This document shows positions 49,301 to 63,500 of a stretch of DNA of 64,000 nucleotides, piece by piece (positions within the stretch are counted from its first letter, which is position 1; the number at the start of each line of letters is the position of its first letter). Made by a program: the position numbers and the translations under genes. Source of the stretch: Ecdyonurus torrentis (lineage: Eukaryota > Arthropoda > Insecta > Ephemeroptera > Heptageniidae); contig OX439129.1 in assembly GCA_949318235.1 (NCBI GenBank), positions 7,356,206 to 7,420,205 of the forward strand. Direction: 5' to 3'. The notes under the pieces are model-generated. The model had not been told where the DNA came from. It did no database searches and saw only the letters and a program-made list of their open reading frames with translations.

Positions 49301-50786
49301 TGAATGTATATAACATTAAATTAAAATTTACATAATTTGTAATTAACGTTTGAAATTTTCATGCATGAGAGAATTCAGTTTATAATGAGCAGCTTTCTCA
49401 GTGTTTAAAATTTAATTATTTTGATCTTCCTTTTATAAAATACACGACTGTGTGTGTGTGTGTGTGTGTGTGTGCTAAATGGTTTGTTATAATGTTTTAA
49501 TTTTCTCTATATTTTGAATTTAAAATTTAAAAAAAAAACTTATTTTTACCACGTAGGTCTAGTATTGTCAATTAATTCTCCCTTCCTCTATTCTTATAGT
49601 AATTTAATTTCTTTTAAAATATCAATAAAAGTTATAAATTAGTTCTTTTTATTCATTACAAAAATAAAAATAACGAAAAGGGTGATCGACTTGATGCAGA
49701 AATTTTCAAAAAAGAGTAGTTTTATTTTTTATAATATAATTCTCTTCACGTTTTTTATATCAAGCAAAACAAATATCATTATTTTCAAGTGAAACTAGAT
49801 GAATTAAAAAAAACGGAAAAATGTTGTTATAATGTTGTTGTTGTTGTTTTTGTTTTTTTTTTGTTGAAATTTCTAATTTGCCTTTAAAAGTTGGAACAAA
49901 AAATTATTAAATAATATATGGTTTTTATTAGAGGCCAAAAAGGGTACAAACCCACTTACATGGTCCTCTGACTTTCTTTAAACAATATGCACTAGTCAGA
50001 GTATTTCTTCATTATATTTAATTATACACAATTAACAAAGAAGAATCATAGAAATATGTATTTGTGAATTAATATGTAATACACAATACAATATTATATT
50101 TGAATACAAAATTAAATTTTCAAGTTTATAATGATATCTTTAAATCAAAATAACTTTGATCATGTTTGTATGTGCTTGACATGGCTTAACTTCTAAGTAA
50201 CATTTCATCTTTACTTCATGATAATTTTATATTTCGCGACCGTTCAGTTTGACAGATATCAGCCAGTCATCTGTTACCTTAAAAATAGCATCCTATTTCA
50301 TGATTGACGTCAGAGCATATTGTAAATTTTACTAATAAAGAATAATTCCACTTTTTTTTTTTTTTTTTTACTTTTTTTTGTCTGTAATGTGTACAAATAA
50401 ATATGAAAAATGTGTCTATTGGGAAAAAGATTTTATTATTCAAGCAGCGCAGCTTTAATAAACGTGTATAGGGTAGTATGATTGTTATACGCACATATTT
50501 TGAAACAAAGTAAGATTTATACTGCATGTTTTTGTGTGTGTAATTTGCCGCGCAATCGGAAGTGTCATACCAGCATATACATAGTCAGTGAAGTGCTTGG
50601 TATAATATTACATACATACTCATATGTAGTATAGCTCTTTTGCAGTATTCACTGCGTCACTAAACTATACGTATGTATGTACAGCGAGAACACCGGGAGA
50701 ATATTGTACCTTTTAATGTAATATTATCATAACTAGTATTTTTGTTTTAATAAATATAACACTGTTTGGGACATCATTTAAATTCT

Positions 50787-50916
<130 letters not shown>

Positions 50917-51599
50917 GAGATTGTCAATATTTTTTTAAATGCATTTACTATCCATTTCTTTTCTTTACTTATTTTTTCTTTACTGAGTTGTTCTTGAAAT
51001 AACTAATTATTTAGTCTTTAGCAAAATCTTTACTACAAATTTCTGTTGTAAGAATTTAACTATATGTGGCACACCCAAGTAATAATATAAGGCAAGGTGA
51101 GGAGAAAAACTAAACAAATCAGCTTTTTCCCCATAAGTTAGAGTTATATATATATATATAAGAGTGGACCATTTATTATACTACAGGCCTAAATCTAGTT
51201 CTTTCAAAAACAAAAACTTTACGTTTTTTATTGAAGACTATTATATTATTTAATTTAATAAATTAAGAATTATTCATTTTTCACACTAAAATTTTTAATT
51301 ACTTTCTATCAATGTGTTTTGAAATGTGTCTATTAATAACGTTTTTGTTATATACAGTATGTAATAAAAGCATAAGACTTGAGTTCATTCACTTCTTGTT
51401 AATATAATGTGAAAGTAATTTTAAAATAAAATATATTTTAGTAAGTGATTTCCAGAATTTAAGAAATATTTCTAAATAACAGCATGTTTGGATTCCATAC
51501 CGATCTGATACACAAATGGAAGAGGAAATGCTTCACGAACAATAAAAAATCAATATAAATTTAAAGTCCAAAATATTCACGTTTTTATTTCATTAATTT

Positions 51600-51835
51600 T
51601 TGTTCCCTGATTTAAAGTACAAATAAGGTAGCGATGTTTCCTTGTCAAAGTGAACGCACTACACATTACAAATTTCAATGAACGATCTGCGTTTGGCGCT
51701 TCTACGCGTTTTAACATGAGAACTAGATGGGTGAACTTGGAATTTGTAAAGTGTAGATCGTTCATTTTTTACAAAATTTGTAAAGTGTAGTACGTTCACT
51801 TCGGCGGGTAAGCATCGGTATGCTATAATATATTC
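51600..51835. repeat. Inverted-repeat element, family G
   Basis: GTGAACGCACTACACATTAC, GGCGCTTCTACGCGTTTTAA and AGAACTAGATGGG recur at 63885-64000. Within this copy TTGTAAAGTGTAG(AT/T)CGTTCA occurs twice, in the complementary sense to the left part. Confidence 0.65.
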
Positions 51836-52883
51836 ATTTTGAATTAAAAAATAAACATTATTCATTAAGGTGGGAAATTAGCTACTGCGAGTTTTGACTA
51901 AAAGTAGTAATGAAACAAATTTTTGAATTTTGTACAATGATACAATAGGATAAAGTATCTTCAAAAATATATAATATAAAAAAATATGGTGTCAGCATTC
52001 TAGATTGTAAATTATAATTTTTTTTAAAGTTTGAGTCCCATAAGAACCCATGTCAATTTCAATAATTATTGTCTTTTATATCTGATCATCACGGGTTCTG
52101 AAAATTTTAACATAGGTATAATTGTTACTATTAACTTTCAAATGGCATGAAAAAGTTTGCAAGTTTTCTTTTTATATTTTGAGATACCAGTCGTATACAA
52201 CTTTTGAAAAAAAAAATCAATAATCCTGTGCTGTTATCATAAGCTAACGAGCTAAATTGGCTGGCTGCTAAATTGTAAACATTTTTTTGGTTCAATAAAA
52301 AAAATTTATTTTAGTTTTTTTTTTTTCTCAGTGTAATGAAAATTCGATTTTCCACTCAGAGAAAAATAACAATAAGCATTTACGTAGAATATTTGGGGTG
52401 CATAAAATATTATATTTGTGTTCGTACTATTGCAATCACTATAGCAATAAAATAAAACAAAGATTTATGAAAATACTTTAGTGCCATGTTTTATTTGATT
52501 TATTCTCTCACAAAAAGTATTCACATTAATGTATAAAAAATGTGTATTAACTCTTGCAACTGTGATATAAATTTATATTATATAAGATAAGCCGCTAAAT
52601 CCTGCTCGAAAGTAAAAGTACTTGCTATGGCTATCATTAATTAATAATATTAAATAAAATGTATAAACTCAAATAAACTTCAGGAATAATTTCTTCCTGC
52701 TTTCCCTGCGGTCACTTCAATAGCTGCAAAATATTTTATTAACTTGAAGATTATTAACATATTTTTATCATTGTCAGTGCTGTTATTTTCTAGTAAATAT
52801 TGTATTTTTTAACAACAGTTTTATAAGTTTAAAAATAGATGATAATCTTGCAATTTATATAAAACGTTCTTCCTTGAAAATAT

Positions 52884-53101
<218 letters not shown>

Positions 53102-54080
53102 CAAACTGCAATAGATTGTTGATTTAAAATAAAATACAGTTGGAACTACGGTTATTAGTATTACATAAATATATTTCAAAACTTACATTCAAGTTAGTAA
53201 AAGAATGAATCATAATAATGCGTATCAGGATCGTTATATACCAAACGTTAAGCAAACAATTGTTCCGCTCAATTCATACGCGTGAATTAAATAAAAGTGA
53301 AATGGTAAACTTAATTATTGCTATTTAATTAGCATTTCTATCTAATAATTTCATATTAGTTCTTAACATGAACTTTATTTTGTAGAAAATTTATGTACGT
53401 GGCAAACATTCCTATTATACTGTTGCTGTAAACTTTTTAATGGTAGAAAGAACATTTTTAGCGTTCATGATAACTTTAGATGAGATATTGCTACGCATTA
53501 AAGGTGTTGAATAATATTAATATAGTTAATGTTGTCTTTCCATTTTGAAATATAAAATGTTCTTTGATGTTTTATTCTGTTAACTTTTACCTTATTATTA
53601 TTATTTTTTTTTTCCGTCTGATACTTAAAGTGCAAATTATCCCACAGTATATGCAGAAATAATAGATATTCAATAATTTATTTAAGTTGACATTTTTCAG
53701 TTTGCATTGATATATAAATTCACGTTTACGGTATTTTTATTTTGTTAAATTTTTATGTCAAAAATCAAACAAACATGGAAATACCTTGATGGACATAAAA
53801 ATATATATTTTTCTCAAAATGTATAAACCTAAAACTACACTTATAATGAATTAAATTAAAAGTTGCACTATTGAAAACTGCATTTTAAATTAAAACTTAT
53901 AAAGTTGCAAAGTAATTTTTTATTCCATGTCTTCGTGTTTATAGAGTGAAAGCTTTTTTTATATTTCAAAATTTAAAATAATATAATATGCATACATGGT
54001 TGTATAATAATATACGTGTAACAACAATAGGTCATGTATGGTTCAACAATGATATGGTTAATAATGCACTTGGTAGGAGA

Positions 54081-54183
<103 letters not shown>

Positions 54184-54528
54184 TATGTAGCGTCACGTAG
54201 TGTTTTGAAAAGTAACTCGAGATCTTTTGTTTAAAGCCACATTTGAAAATTATGTAGTTTAAAATTCCTAACACGTTTAAAGTTACATACCGCGCACTTT
54301 TGTCATATAGTATTTTAATACAATGCTTTCACACAAAAAAAAATGTTCCAAGTTCTGTTTTTAACAGTTTTTTGAGGGGGAATTTTTTTTAGCAAAATAT
54401 ATAGGTCATATGAAATTAATACCACAAAAAATTATTTACTATATTCTTACAGAAATTATTGTACAAAAAAAATAATAATAATGACGCCATAAAACCTTTC
54501 GGTGTAGACCAGGATTAGACCTTTTCAG

Positions 54529-54792
54529 TATGGGCTTTTAATGTATGATCTCAGGCTTCTACCAGACCTCAGGCTCAACCCTGAATTACACTATTCTGGG
54601 CTCAACTACCAGATCTGTGCAACCCGGACCACTGAATCTCGGAAAACCCAAGAGTTGATAGCACTCGCGTTAGCAAGCAGTGGTCAAACTGGCAGCACAG
54701 CCTCAGCACAGCCACGCCGCCAGTCTTTGTATAATGATTTAAGTTTACCCATCCAAGTTTCGACAATGCTCGACGTTGCTGAACTTCGATGA
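54529..54792 (+). CDS. Candidate 3'-terminal coding exon of an unidentified gene
   Basis: This is an island of GC-richer, coding-looking sequence in AT-rich surroundings. A frame open from acceptor CCTTTTCAG (54520-54528) reads through MYDLRLLPDLRLNP and ASSGQTGSTASAQPRRQSLY to the end MLDVAELR and TGA at 54790-54792. AATAAA follows at 54880-54885, a typical distance for a terminal exon. Other possible acceptors lie inside (GACCTCAG near 54572, AACTACCAG near 54613), so the true exon start may be later. No partner exon upstream was found. The residues resemble a cytoplasmic or disordered C-terminus but I do not recognise a family. A degraded pseudogene or a noncoding RNA exon are alternatives. 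Confidence 0.4.
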   Translation, partial: YGLLMYDLRLLPDLRLNPELHYSGLNYQICATRTTESRKTQELIALALASSGQTGSTASAQPRRQSLYNDLSLPIQVSTMLDVAELR

Positions 54793-54879
54793 TCCAACGG
54801 AAACAGCGTTCAGATAACGAACGCGATACGACTGTGCTTCTTGTATTGTAATATACCTATAATATATAAATTATTTAGA

Positions 54880-54885
54880 AATAAA
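54880..54885 (+). terminator. Poly-A signal after the candidate terminal exon
   Basis: AATAAA lies 88 bases past the TGA of the candidate exon. Its position supports a short 3' UTR, but the motif is common by chance here. Confidence 0.35.
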
Positions 54886-55815
54886 AGCAAAATTTTACTG
54901 TTATTATTTAATAAACTTTGCTTCTAAACGTTGATGTCATTTAAACTACAATAAAACTAAAGTAACAATTCACGTAGTTAAACCATTTCGCAATAATGTT
55001 TTAAACATTATTTTATATTTTATTGTATTTCTCTCATGGATGCGGGGTTAAAATACATAAAGTATCTTGTGCATCTTTACATTGCACTTTATAACGACTT
55101 TTACTGGACAAAGTTTCGTCACCTCAGGCGCAATGCGGTCTACAATCCATGACAAAAATATAAGAATTTTCATTCAACAAACAAAAAACATTCTTTACAT
55201 AAAATACTAGTCAACATTAAAAACGAAAATGTAGTTGAAAATCATTATCAAAAGTTCTATCAAAATTAAAATCAATCTTAAAAGCTTAAAGTTAAATTTA
55301 TCGAAGAGAGTTGCTAACATTTGACATGGGGTGTACAATATAAATATACTTTTATGTACTTTAATGCATTCTATAGTCCAACTGTTCTTATGAATTTCAA
55401 ATGAGTTAAAACAAAAGGATTCTACTTGCCCTAATTTATCATATTTTATATCAAAAGAACTTGAAATAATAAAATATTTATAGTTATATAAAAAAAAAGT
55501 AAAGGAAGAAAAAGAATATTATACTGTTATATGATGTAAGATGGACTTTAAAATGATGCTCCTTTCTTGCAATCATTCAAGCAATCTTTTTTTTTTTTTT
55601 TTTTTTTTTTATACTTGTTAGCATTTAAACAGGAGGAGTATCTTTAGTGTTTTTACTGTAATATATATCAGTAAATTTTTATTTCATTGCAATATATTAT
55701 AAATTCTTACTTTTTATCTAACACACAGTAATATAATATAATGTATATGTATATAGTGTACTGTATATCATATAAATTATCATAGTCTTTTTAAAGTGCA
55801 CTCCTCTTCTTCCTC

Positions 55816-55853
<38 letters not shown>

Positions 55854-56307
55854 ACCTTCAATATTTATGAATGTGTAAAGTTGTTAACGAGATATCCCAC
55901 TTAATTCAGATCAATTCATAGCATACACTCCTATGAAACTAAAAATGGTGTACATAAATTAATATGTTGAAAAACAAAGTATGTCAAAAGGGTCCTAAAT
56001 ACTGAACAGTATTCCTCTTCTATGCACTTTATGTGATATGAAAGATTTTAATTTTTATGTTTCATTTAAGAAAACCAGTCCAGCAATGCCTGCTTGTTGC
56101 TTGCAAGTGTTTCTGATCTTCTTGCATGTAATAATTATAAGTATAACTATAGTCTAAATGTAAATATCTCATTCTAATAACTTTATAATAATAGCATTGA
56201 CCGCACATATTGTATTTGTTCATTTATTTGAGTTATTATTTGAATTCTTTCTACTCTGTAAAGACACGGAATGTAATAAAATCTTATTCCTTGCAAAGTT
56301 TATTTTA

Positions 56308-56515
56308 TACACGGAAATTACGTAATTTATGCTGCTGTCATTAAAGCATAAATTATTTTAAATTAGAACAACATAAATATTTATGCTGCACAACATAATA
56401 TTTATGCTATATAACCTAATTGTTATGCAATATAGCATAAATGATACTGTATTGTACAAATTGTGCTGCAAATGAGCTAGCATAATCATTATGTAGTTAT
56501 TTTTGGTCCGTGTAG
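56308..56515 (+). mobile_element. CACGG-family MITE copy (207 bases)
   Basis: Ends TACACGGAAATTACGTAATT and TTTTTGGTCCGTGTA are inverted. The interior is palindromic around GCATAAAT / ATTTATGC and ends in GCTAGCATAATNATTA. It matches the elements at 60471, 15941, 30014, 45153, 1811, 41671 and 46151. Confidence 0.8.
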
Positions 56516-56830
56516 GACAAATTTATTAAATGTATAAAACTTCTACCATATACATGTGATGAACAAAATATTTACAAAAACTTAATAAACATTAAGTCAA
56601 TTTTTTTCTATCATTTGCTTCATGTTCCAGCCATTGACTTATTCAAGCATAACCTCGTCAAATAACCACGTCAATTAGTTTTTCAGACTGCTTTTTTGTA
56701 CTTCATTGTAGCGGTCATTAGACAGAATCATGACGCCACCCCTTCCATACTTTTGCTTAACAAATTTAACCTTTTTTTTTTTTTTTTAGTTCGTGTTGAT
56801 TTACCTTTCCAGAATAAAATTTATTTGTAA

Positions 56831-57354
56831 CAATAATAATAATAGTTCTTTATTGGGTTTAGATATTATACATAAAAAAACATCTAAATTACCCAACAGG
56901 TGATGAGAAAAAGGCAAAATGCCTACACACTGAACGTGATCTCACACCATATATAGTATCAGAAATAATGCTTCGTCAATAAATAAACATAATAAACACA
57001 TTAAAAACACACAAGATTTATGGATTACACTGGCAGAGGGGTTCTAACCATAACAGGTAAGGCATTATACAAAGAAACAACTCTTGGTAAAAATGATTTT
57101 AAGTATGCAGAGTCACCTCTCGATAATCTAAGGTGATAGAGCAACCACGTAAACCAGAGCGTCTTTCTTTAAGTCATATTTTTAGAAAAACATGATGATA
57201 AGAATTTAATGTCAATGCTATTCCAAAAATCAGTAATACTTTTTAATTTACATTTAGATAATCTTGAAAAACTGTCTTTTTTTAATTTAATTAATTAATC
57301 AAAATTTGAATAGCCAAGAATGAAACGAGTAGCACGACCCTGTATGCGCTAAAA
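56831..57354 (-). mobile_element. Decayed non-LTR retrotransposon (LINE) 3' end
   Basis: Reading the - strand, the pieces RIQGRATRFILG and then RGDSAYLKSFLPRVVSLYNA followed by LPVMVRTPLPV and a stop match the C-terminal end of CR1/L2/Jockey-type reverse-transcriptase ORFs (IQxRATR...ILG, later SFLPRxVxLWNxLP). Several stops and frame changes separate them, so it is dead and 5'-truncated. The 3' tail ends in AATAAAGAAC followed by short ATT repeats at 56831-56844, typical of elements with microsatellite tails. The clade is not assigned. Confidence 0.75.
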
Positions 57355-58296
57355 ATTTACTGTGTTGGTAAGAGTGTACTATAACCAGTTTTTGAAGTAA
57401 TAATTATCTGAAATTTGCAAGTATGTTTTTGGTTGACAATAAATAAATTTTATAATATTTACAATTTGATTTCCTTAAAAAAATTATAAACAGCACACGT
57501 AAGAAGTTTCTTTCAGTTTTTTCTCCCCGTATCAATTCACTCATACATATATTATAGATTATAGTCTCCCTTTATCTCTTCTGACATCTATAACTTTATA
57601 ATTAAATGAATTAAAAATGAAAGTGAAGTTTATTGGTTATAAGTTTTGTGTGTCACTTCGATAGAAATGTAATATCAAACTTTATGATCAATTTGAACTA
57701 GAAAGAAAGAAAAAAAGGAGAGCAAAATGCTTGACGGAATAAATTTTTGAAAATAACTTTGACAATTTATATCTCTACTTTCATGGACGAGAGCCAGAAT
57801 TGATCAAAAACTTCGCAATATCTGACATTCTCAACTTCTCTTGTTTCATGAAATATTTTGTTGTTTTTATCGTATTCAAAAAAGGAGTGAAAAGGCAGCG
57901 GGCGAATTAATCATCATTTTTGAAATTGTGAAAAAATAACTTTAAAATAATATTATAAATATTTCTATATGAAAATAAGATTTTATATGCTCTAACTTTT
58001 ATAATATTATACTAATCAGATACCCAGAGAATAAATATATTTTTATTATTTTGCACCATGAAAACATGGCAGGTGGTACTGAAAATTCCTTCGGCAAAGT
58101 ATAAGATTTCACTCATTGTTTATAAATGGCTTCCGAAACAATACATTACATTTTTAATGAAAATTGATTTTTTTTTTTTGTATGTATTGAGGAGAGAATC
58201 AATGATTGAATCAAATAAGTAAGATTAAATTTATTTAGCACATCAACCTTAAGTGCAGTAGTAGTTAATGCATGAGCTGAGTGTATATGGATATAA

Positions 58297-58333
58297 CCTA
58301 GGTAGGTTGGTAGGTAGGTAGGTAGGTATATAG
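58297..58333. repeat. (GGTA)n microsatellite
   Basis: Imperfect GGTA/GGTT units, about nine. Confidence 0.85.
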
Positions 58334-58380
58334 GGGTGGGTTTTATTTACCTTCTTACGTCTAGAGAGTGACATAGTAAA

Positions 58381-58528
<148 letters not shown>

Positions 58529-60320
58529 CGATGAAACCAAGGGTCGGTCTTGAAAACTTTGGTCCACTAAATCCAGCTTAAAATTAAAAAATCTTCTTTC
58601 CCTTTTCTATAAATTATACATAAGCATTGTTTTAATATTTAATATATTACTTCATACTTGGCAAATATAACAAAATTTTAGTGAATTATTACCCCCTTTT
58701 TTTTAACTAAAATTTATATTAAGTACAATTCTTGTATATTAAATTTCAATGATATATGTATAATTTCAAAGAAGTTTATGGCAAACTATAGTGTTACAAA
58801 GACCTTTTTTGATATAAATTTTACAACAATACGCAATGATAGAAAACTATAATGTAACTGCTAGTAGGCTAGCAGAATTAAGAATAGAAGAAGAAAGAGG
58901 TTAAATAATAATAATTATAGTCCCCTTTTTTTGTCAAATAAAATATATTGTCTGTCTGTGTCTCTCTCACACATTTCTGAGTGATAATGGCTACAAAAAT
59001 AAGTGAGCATTTATTATTCTATAATGTATCATTATTTAAATCTCTAGCTCCCAACTGAAAAATCTTTTATCAAAATTGCATTGCAACTCACAGATATTGG
59101 TGGAATCGAAATTTATTTAAGCAAACTTAAATTTAAATTATAGAAAAACTTTAATTAAGAAGTTTTAGCGGTTGTATTAAGTGACTAATACATTAAAATC
59201 TCAAAAGAAAACTTCTAAACCTTAAAATGCCATTTGAAAGTTAATAGTAACAGCTATCTAATGATAAAAAAATTTAAACCCGTGACCATCAGATAAGATA
59301 AAGAATAATTATTTAAATTAGCATGGGCTTGTATGGGAGTAAAACTTCAATAAATCATAATTTAAAATCTAGCTTCTTTTTTTTTTTTTTACATTTTTGA
59401 AAATACCTTATTTGCAAAATTTCAGATTTTCCTTTCTTACCACTTTTTAGTCCAACAAAAAGCTATAAAGTCTATATATTGTGTGTAATATTTGTTGGTC
59501 AGACCGACCCTATACGAGTTAAGTTAAATATTTGAAACTCATGTGGTGACATGTATAAGCCCACGTATCTTGCATCAATTAAACATGCGTGTGACGTCAT
59601 GTTCTCTCAATATCAACCCTCTGATTTATTGACTCTAGCTCGCCGGAAATCTTGAACATGAGACAACTTTGATTAATTAATTAATTAATTACTAACATAG
59701 GTGTTTTGAGTGACAATTTCAAGGGGTTTCAAAATCACTTATTACTCTATTAACCTCATTACTCAATGTTGATTAGAGATTTCCGGTACATCAAATTTTG
59801 ATTTATACTAAAATTCATTATAATGAAGTTATTTTACTTCAAATTTGTTTTAAAGTAACACTTTGGCAGCTTGGTTTGTATGAATATTTATTTATATTTC
59901 TGAGCACATAGCATGCGGTAACTATAATATTATTTCATACTTTTGGTTTCTTTCATCTCTTGTAATAGCAGTAGCATTACATTATTTACATCAAAAAATA
60001 TTACTGCCAATGGCTAGTATACAAATCCTGTAAATTGAAATAGGAATTATGCTGGAAAAGATATTGATATACTAAAAATTCACTTTTTTTTTTATTAGTT
60101 TAAATTCAAATTATACAATATCAACCAAGGTACAACTTTATCGGTTGGTTCAGGCAGTTAACATATTAAAGACATATTTTTGAGAGATTTTTTACTTTCT
60201 ACAAATCTTTAAATATTTAGATTTTTCATTTTATAGTATTTTTTTGAACTTAAAAATATAGATAATGTAAAGGAACTTTAAAACTGAAAATAATAAGGGT
60301 AATTATTCAACTAATATAAT

Positions 60321-60348
60321 TATATATATATATAATTTTATATATATA

Positions 60349-60424
<76 letters not shown>
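60321..60424. repeat. (AT)n microsatellite
   Basis: TA array with short AATTTT interruptions near its start. It precedes a CACGG-family MITE by about 50 bases. Confidence 0.9.
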
Positions 60425-60430
<6 letters not shown>

Positions 60431-60470
60431 ACGATTTTATCTTTTTCCTAGTTTATCACAAACCAAATCT

Positions 60471-60699
60471 CACGGAAAGAATAAATTACGTAATTTATGC
60501 TGTATTTATGACATTATAGCATAAATGATGTTAAATTATGACAGCATAAATAAGTATGTTGCATACAACATAATATTTATGCTTTGTAAAGCAGTTATTG
60601 TGAAGTATAACATAATTATATAGATATTGAAAATAGTATTGAAAAAAAATATGAAAATAAGCTAGCATAATTATTACGTATTTATTTTTGTCCCTGTAG
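60471..60699 (+). mobile_element. CACGG-family MITE copy
   Basis: CACGGAAAGAATAAATTACG at the left and GCTAGCATAATTATTACGTA ... TTTGTCCCTGTAG at the right, with TTATGCTGTATTTATGACAT inside, match 56308-56515. Confidence 0.8.
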
Positions 60700-61630
60700 G
60701 TGAAATATCACCTAATATAGATTATTCACACCTGTATTGTACTATTGTATAACTTATTATTGTATTTTTCTTCTTTTAGTTTAAGATTGACAAGAGCAAT
60801 GTTTGTTCAACATTACAATTTACAGAATTCGTATAATTTTTTTTTTTTTTTTTTTTTTCATCTAAAAACTTATATGATGTAAAGTGGCTAAAATAAAAAA
60901 TATTTTGTACATGAGTGAATTCGAATGTTTTCAAAACTTTGAGAACACTGCAAGCATTTGAAATTTGAATTAAATGTAATGTTATCAGTATCAAAATTAA
61001 AGTTTCAAATTTTACAGGGAGCCAAAAAAAACGTGTGGAAAAATATCTCAAATTTGCAGCTTACCGTTGTTCTCCATTGAACTTGCAAAATGTGTGATAT
61101 TATAAGTGACCACAAGTATCTTGCATAATTTATTTGTCATGCAAAAAACATTTTAATATCAAAGGAGTTGTAAATTAAAATGTTTATTTAAATTTTTAAT
61201 AAAATATTATCTGCGTAATTAAAATTATAAATAACAAAAATTAAATCTCATTTAGAAATATGAATGGTAAAAAGAAAAAAAATGACCTAATTAAAAGTTG
61301 AATTACTTTTAAAGACTGTTTCACTTGTTTTTATTCTGAATGGAGTTCAGTAATAAAATATACAGGCAATAATGATAAAATAACATTGCTATATAAGAGC
61401 ATTGGACGCTATAATGAGATATATCACAGTTTGAAAATGTATTTTCACTGTATGTATGTGAAAAGTACTCAACATGGGACATTACTTTATTTCACGCTGA
61501 CTTGGTTATTTTCTCACTTCTCTATCCTTTTGTTTCTAATTCAATACAAGACAAATTACAAATAGCTACACTGAAAAAAAAAAAACTGAAATTCTTTAGA
61601 GTAAAAATGTATAGTTACATATTGTGAGAT

Positions 61631-61970
61631 TTAGCCATAGACCACATAAAACAACATGAGCTTTATAATGAATAAACACGAAATGGGATCTTCAAAACTG
61701 ATAACAATTTTTGTCAAAATGTTAATGTAGCCTCACGAGAGAGCGTGCAAATACTGTAAAGTATGCAATTTGCGTGAAAATTCATGGTTATGACGTCAGA
61801 AACATGCAAAAATTAGTATGAAAATGTTGTGCGGGTTGCATAAATCGAATTTTCTGATCACTGCTACGGGGCTACTATTGGGTTTTGAGACAAACTAAAG
61901 TTATTTATGTAAATCCCATCAAGTGTTTTGTGATATAAATGCTTATGATTTTCTCTGGTCTATTCCTTTT
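61631..61970 (+). mobile_element. MITE, family A copy 3
   Basis: Same orientation and internal sequence as copy 1. The ends CCATAGACCAC and GGTCTATTCC are recognisable, but the flanking TTAA has decayed (TTAG / TTTT). Confidence 0.8.
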
Positions 61971-62044
61971 GACTCGAATAGCCTGATTTTAAAATGTCCA
62001 AAATTTTACTTTGTAATTATCATATTTGAAAAATATTAACAGTC

Positions 62045-62370
62045 AATGAGGAAGACTAAAAATATTTAATGTGTATTTTATTTCGTTTTCGAAAAGAGAG
62101 CATTGTCCTAAATCGATAGATATGTAAATTTCTATTTTTAAGTTCATTAAGTATTTTTAATTAATTTTTTAAAGTCGCGAAATGCCGTCAGGGGCTGCCA
62201 CTTATTCCTAAGCCCACACGCACACGACGTCATTTTTCGATTTTCAAATATTAATTAAAAATACTTAATGAACTCAAAAAAGAGAAATTCACATATTAAT
62301 AAATTCAGGACTTTTTTTCTTTTTGAGAATATGAAATAATATTACACCCCAAATTTTTTTTAGTCTTCTT
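62045..62370. mobile_element. Family C MITE, near full length
   Basis: The left end AGGAAGACTAAAA and right end TTTTAGTCTTCTT face each other. Left AAGTTCATTAAGTATTTTTA pairs with right TAAAAATACTTAATGAACTC. It lies about 75 bases after family A copy 3. Confidence 0.8.
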
Positions 62371-63399
62371 CTTTGATAAAGCCGATTGCTATTCGCTCCT
62401 TAAAATACGGAGCCATAAATAAATGTATCTTCCAAAAGCCTCCCTTAAGTGCAGTTCACTCGGTGAAACATCTTTATATCAAGATAATTTGTCATATAAA
62501 TGCACTACGTTTATAAATGCGCATGCTTAGCTGAAATCCAATATTATATTTTTTTATGAGAAAATTATTGTAACATAAAAATATTTCATAGTGTAAACTA
62601 GCCATTAGAGAAAATAGAAGTACATGCCCATAAAACATAGTTAATGGCATTAAAAGCATTTTAATAATTGGACCAATTTTAACTTTAATATTTAATTTTG
62701 AAAAGTTGGTTGAGAAAAAAATGTAGAAAATAGAAATTTTCAAGATCGGACAGAGTGAATAAGTTAAAAAAAAAAAGTGAGTTAAGTAAGAAATTTGCCA
62801 GTGTAGGCCATGTACCACGTATATATGATGTTCATGTCTCGGGAGATGAAGGTTTCCCAAGAGAGGATTGCATGTTTATATCGAATGCAGGTAGAAAGAG
62901 AGAGAGAGAGAGTGCAGTTGCTGCGCTATAGCTACAGAACGTGCACTAAATTGCAAATCACCACACGAGATTGCAGTATGCCTGCAGGCGATACTAAAGT
63001 CAGTAAACACACACCCTCTCCTCTGTTCAACATTAATTAAATACTAAGTCAATGTGTATCATAGTATCATGATTATTATATTAATACTTGCAACATTGCA
63101 TAATATATCATCAAATCAAATACAGTAGCTTCAAGTTGATTTTATTTTTTTATTATGCTTTCTCATAGAAAAATAACGATACAAATACTATAATTTACAT
63201 GTAAAGTATAGTGAGGTTATGATTGGCTGCCCAAAAAAAGTTGACACATTTGATCTTATTTTTTGAGCCGATAAAAATAAGTCACTGTTTAGCATGGTTC
63301 CTTTTTTTTTTTTTTTTTTTTTTTTTTGTCTCGAAAGTTTTGTTTATTTTTATCAAGTCTAAACGAAGAAATAACAATGATCAACCATACATATAAACG

Positions 63400-63500
63400 T
63401 CGTAAACAGGTAGTGACGTCATGATCAGGCGTTCTTAACAAAGGAAAAACATCAAAGCTGGCTCAATATTTGTGTGTATAGTTTGCAGAACGAACTTATA
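63400..63500. repeat. Family H repeat (AAACAGGTAGTGACGTCATG)
   Basis: GTAAACAGGTAGTGACGTCA then TGATCAGG, ACAAAGGAAAAACATC and TAGTTTGCAGAACGAAC are shared with 15370-15480, and the later part with 2195-2255. Confidence 0.65.

Noticed and set aside
58297..58333. GGTA repeats as telomere-like sequence
   Set aside because: Short tetranucleotide microsatellite, not the TTAGG-type telomere repeat.
62810..63040. 76-residue + strand frame with RERER stretch
   Set aside because: Contains a GA repeat and lacks a convincing acceptor or composition; treated as chance.
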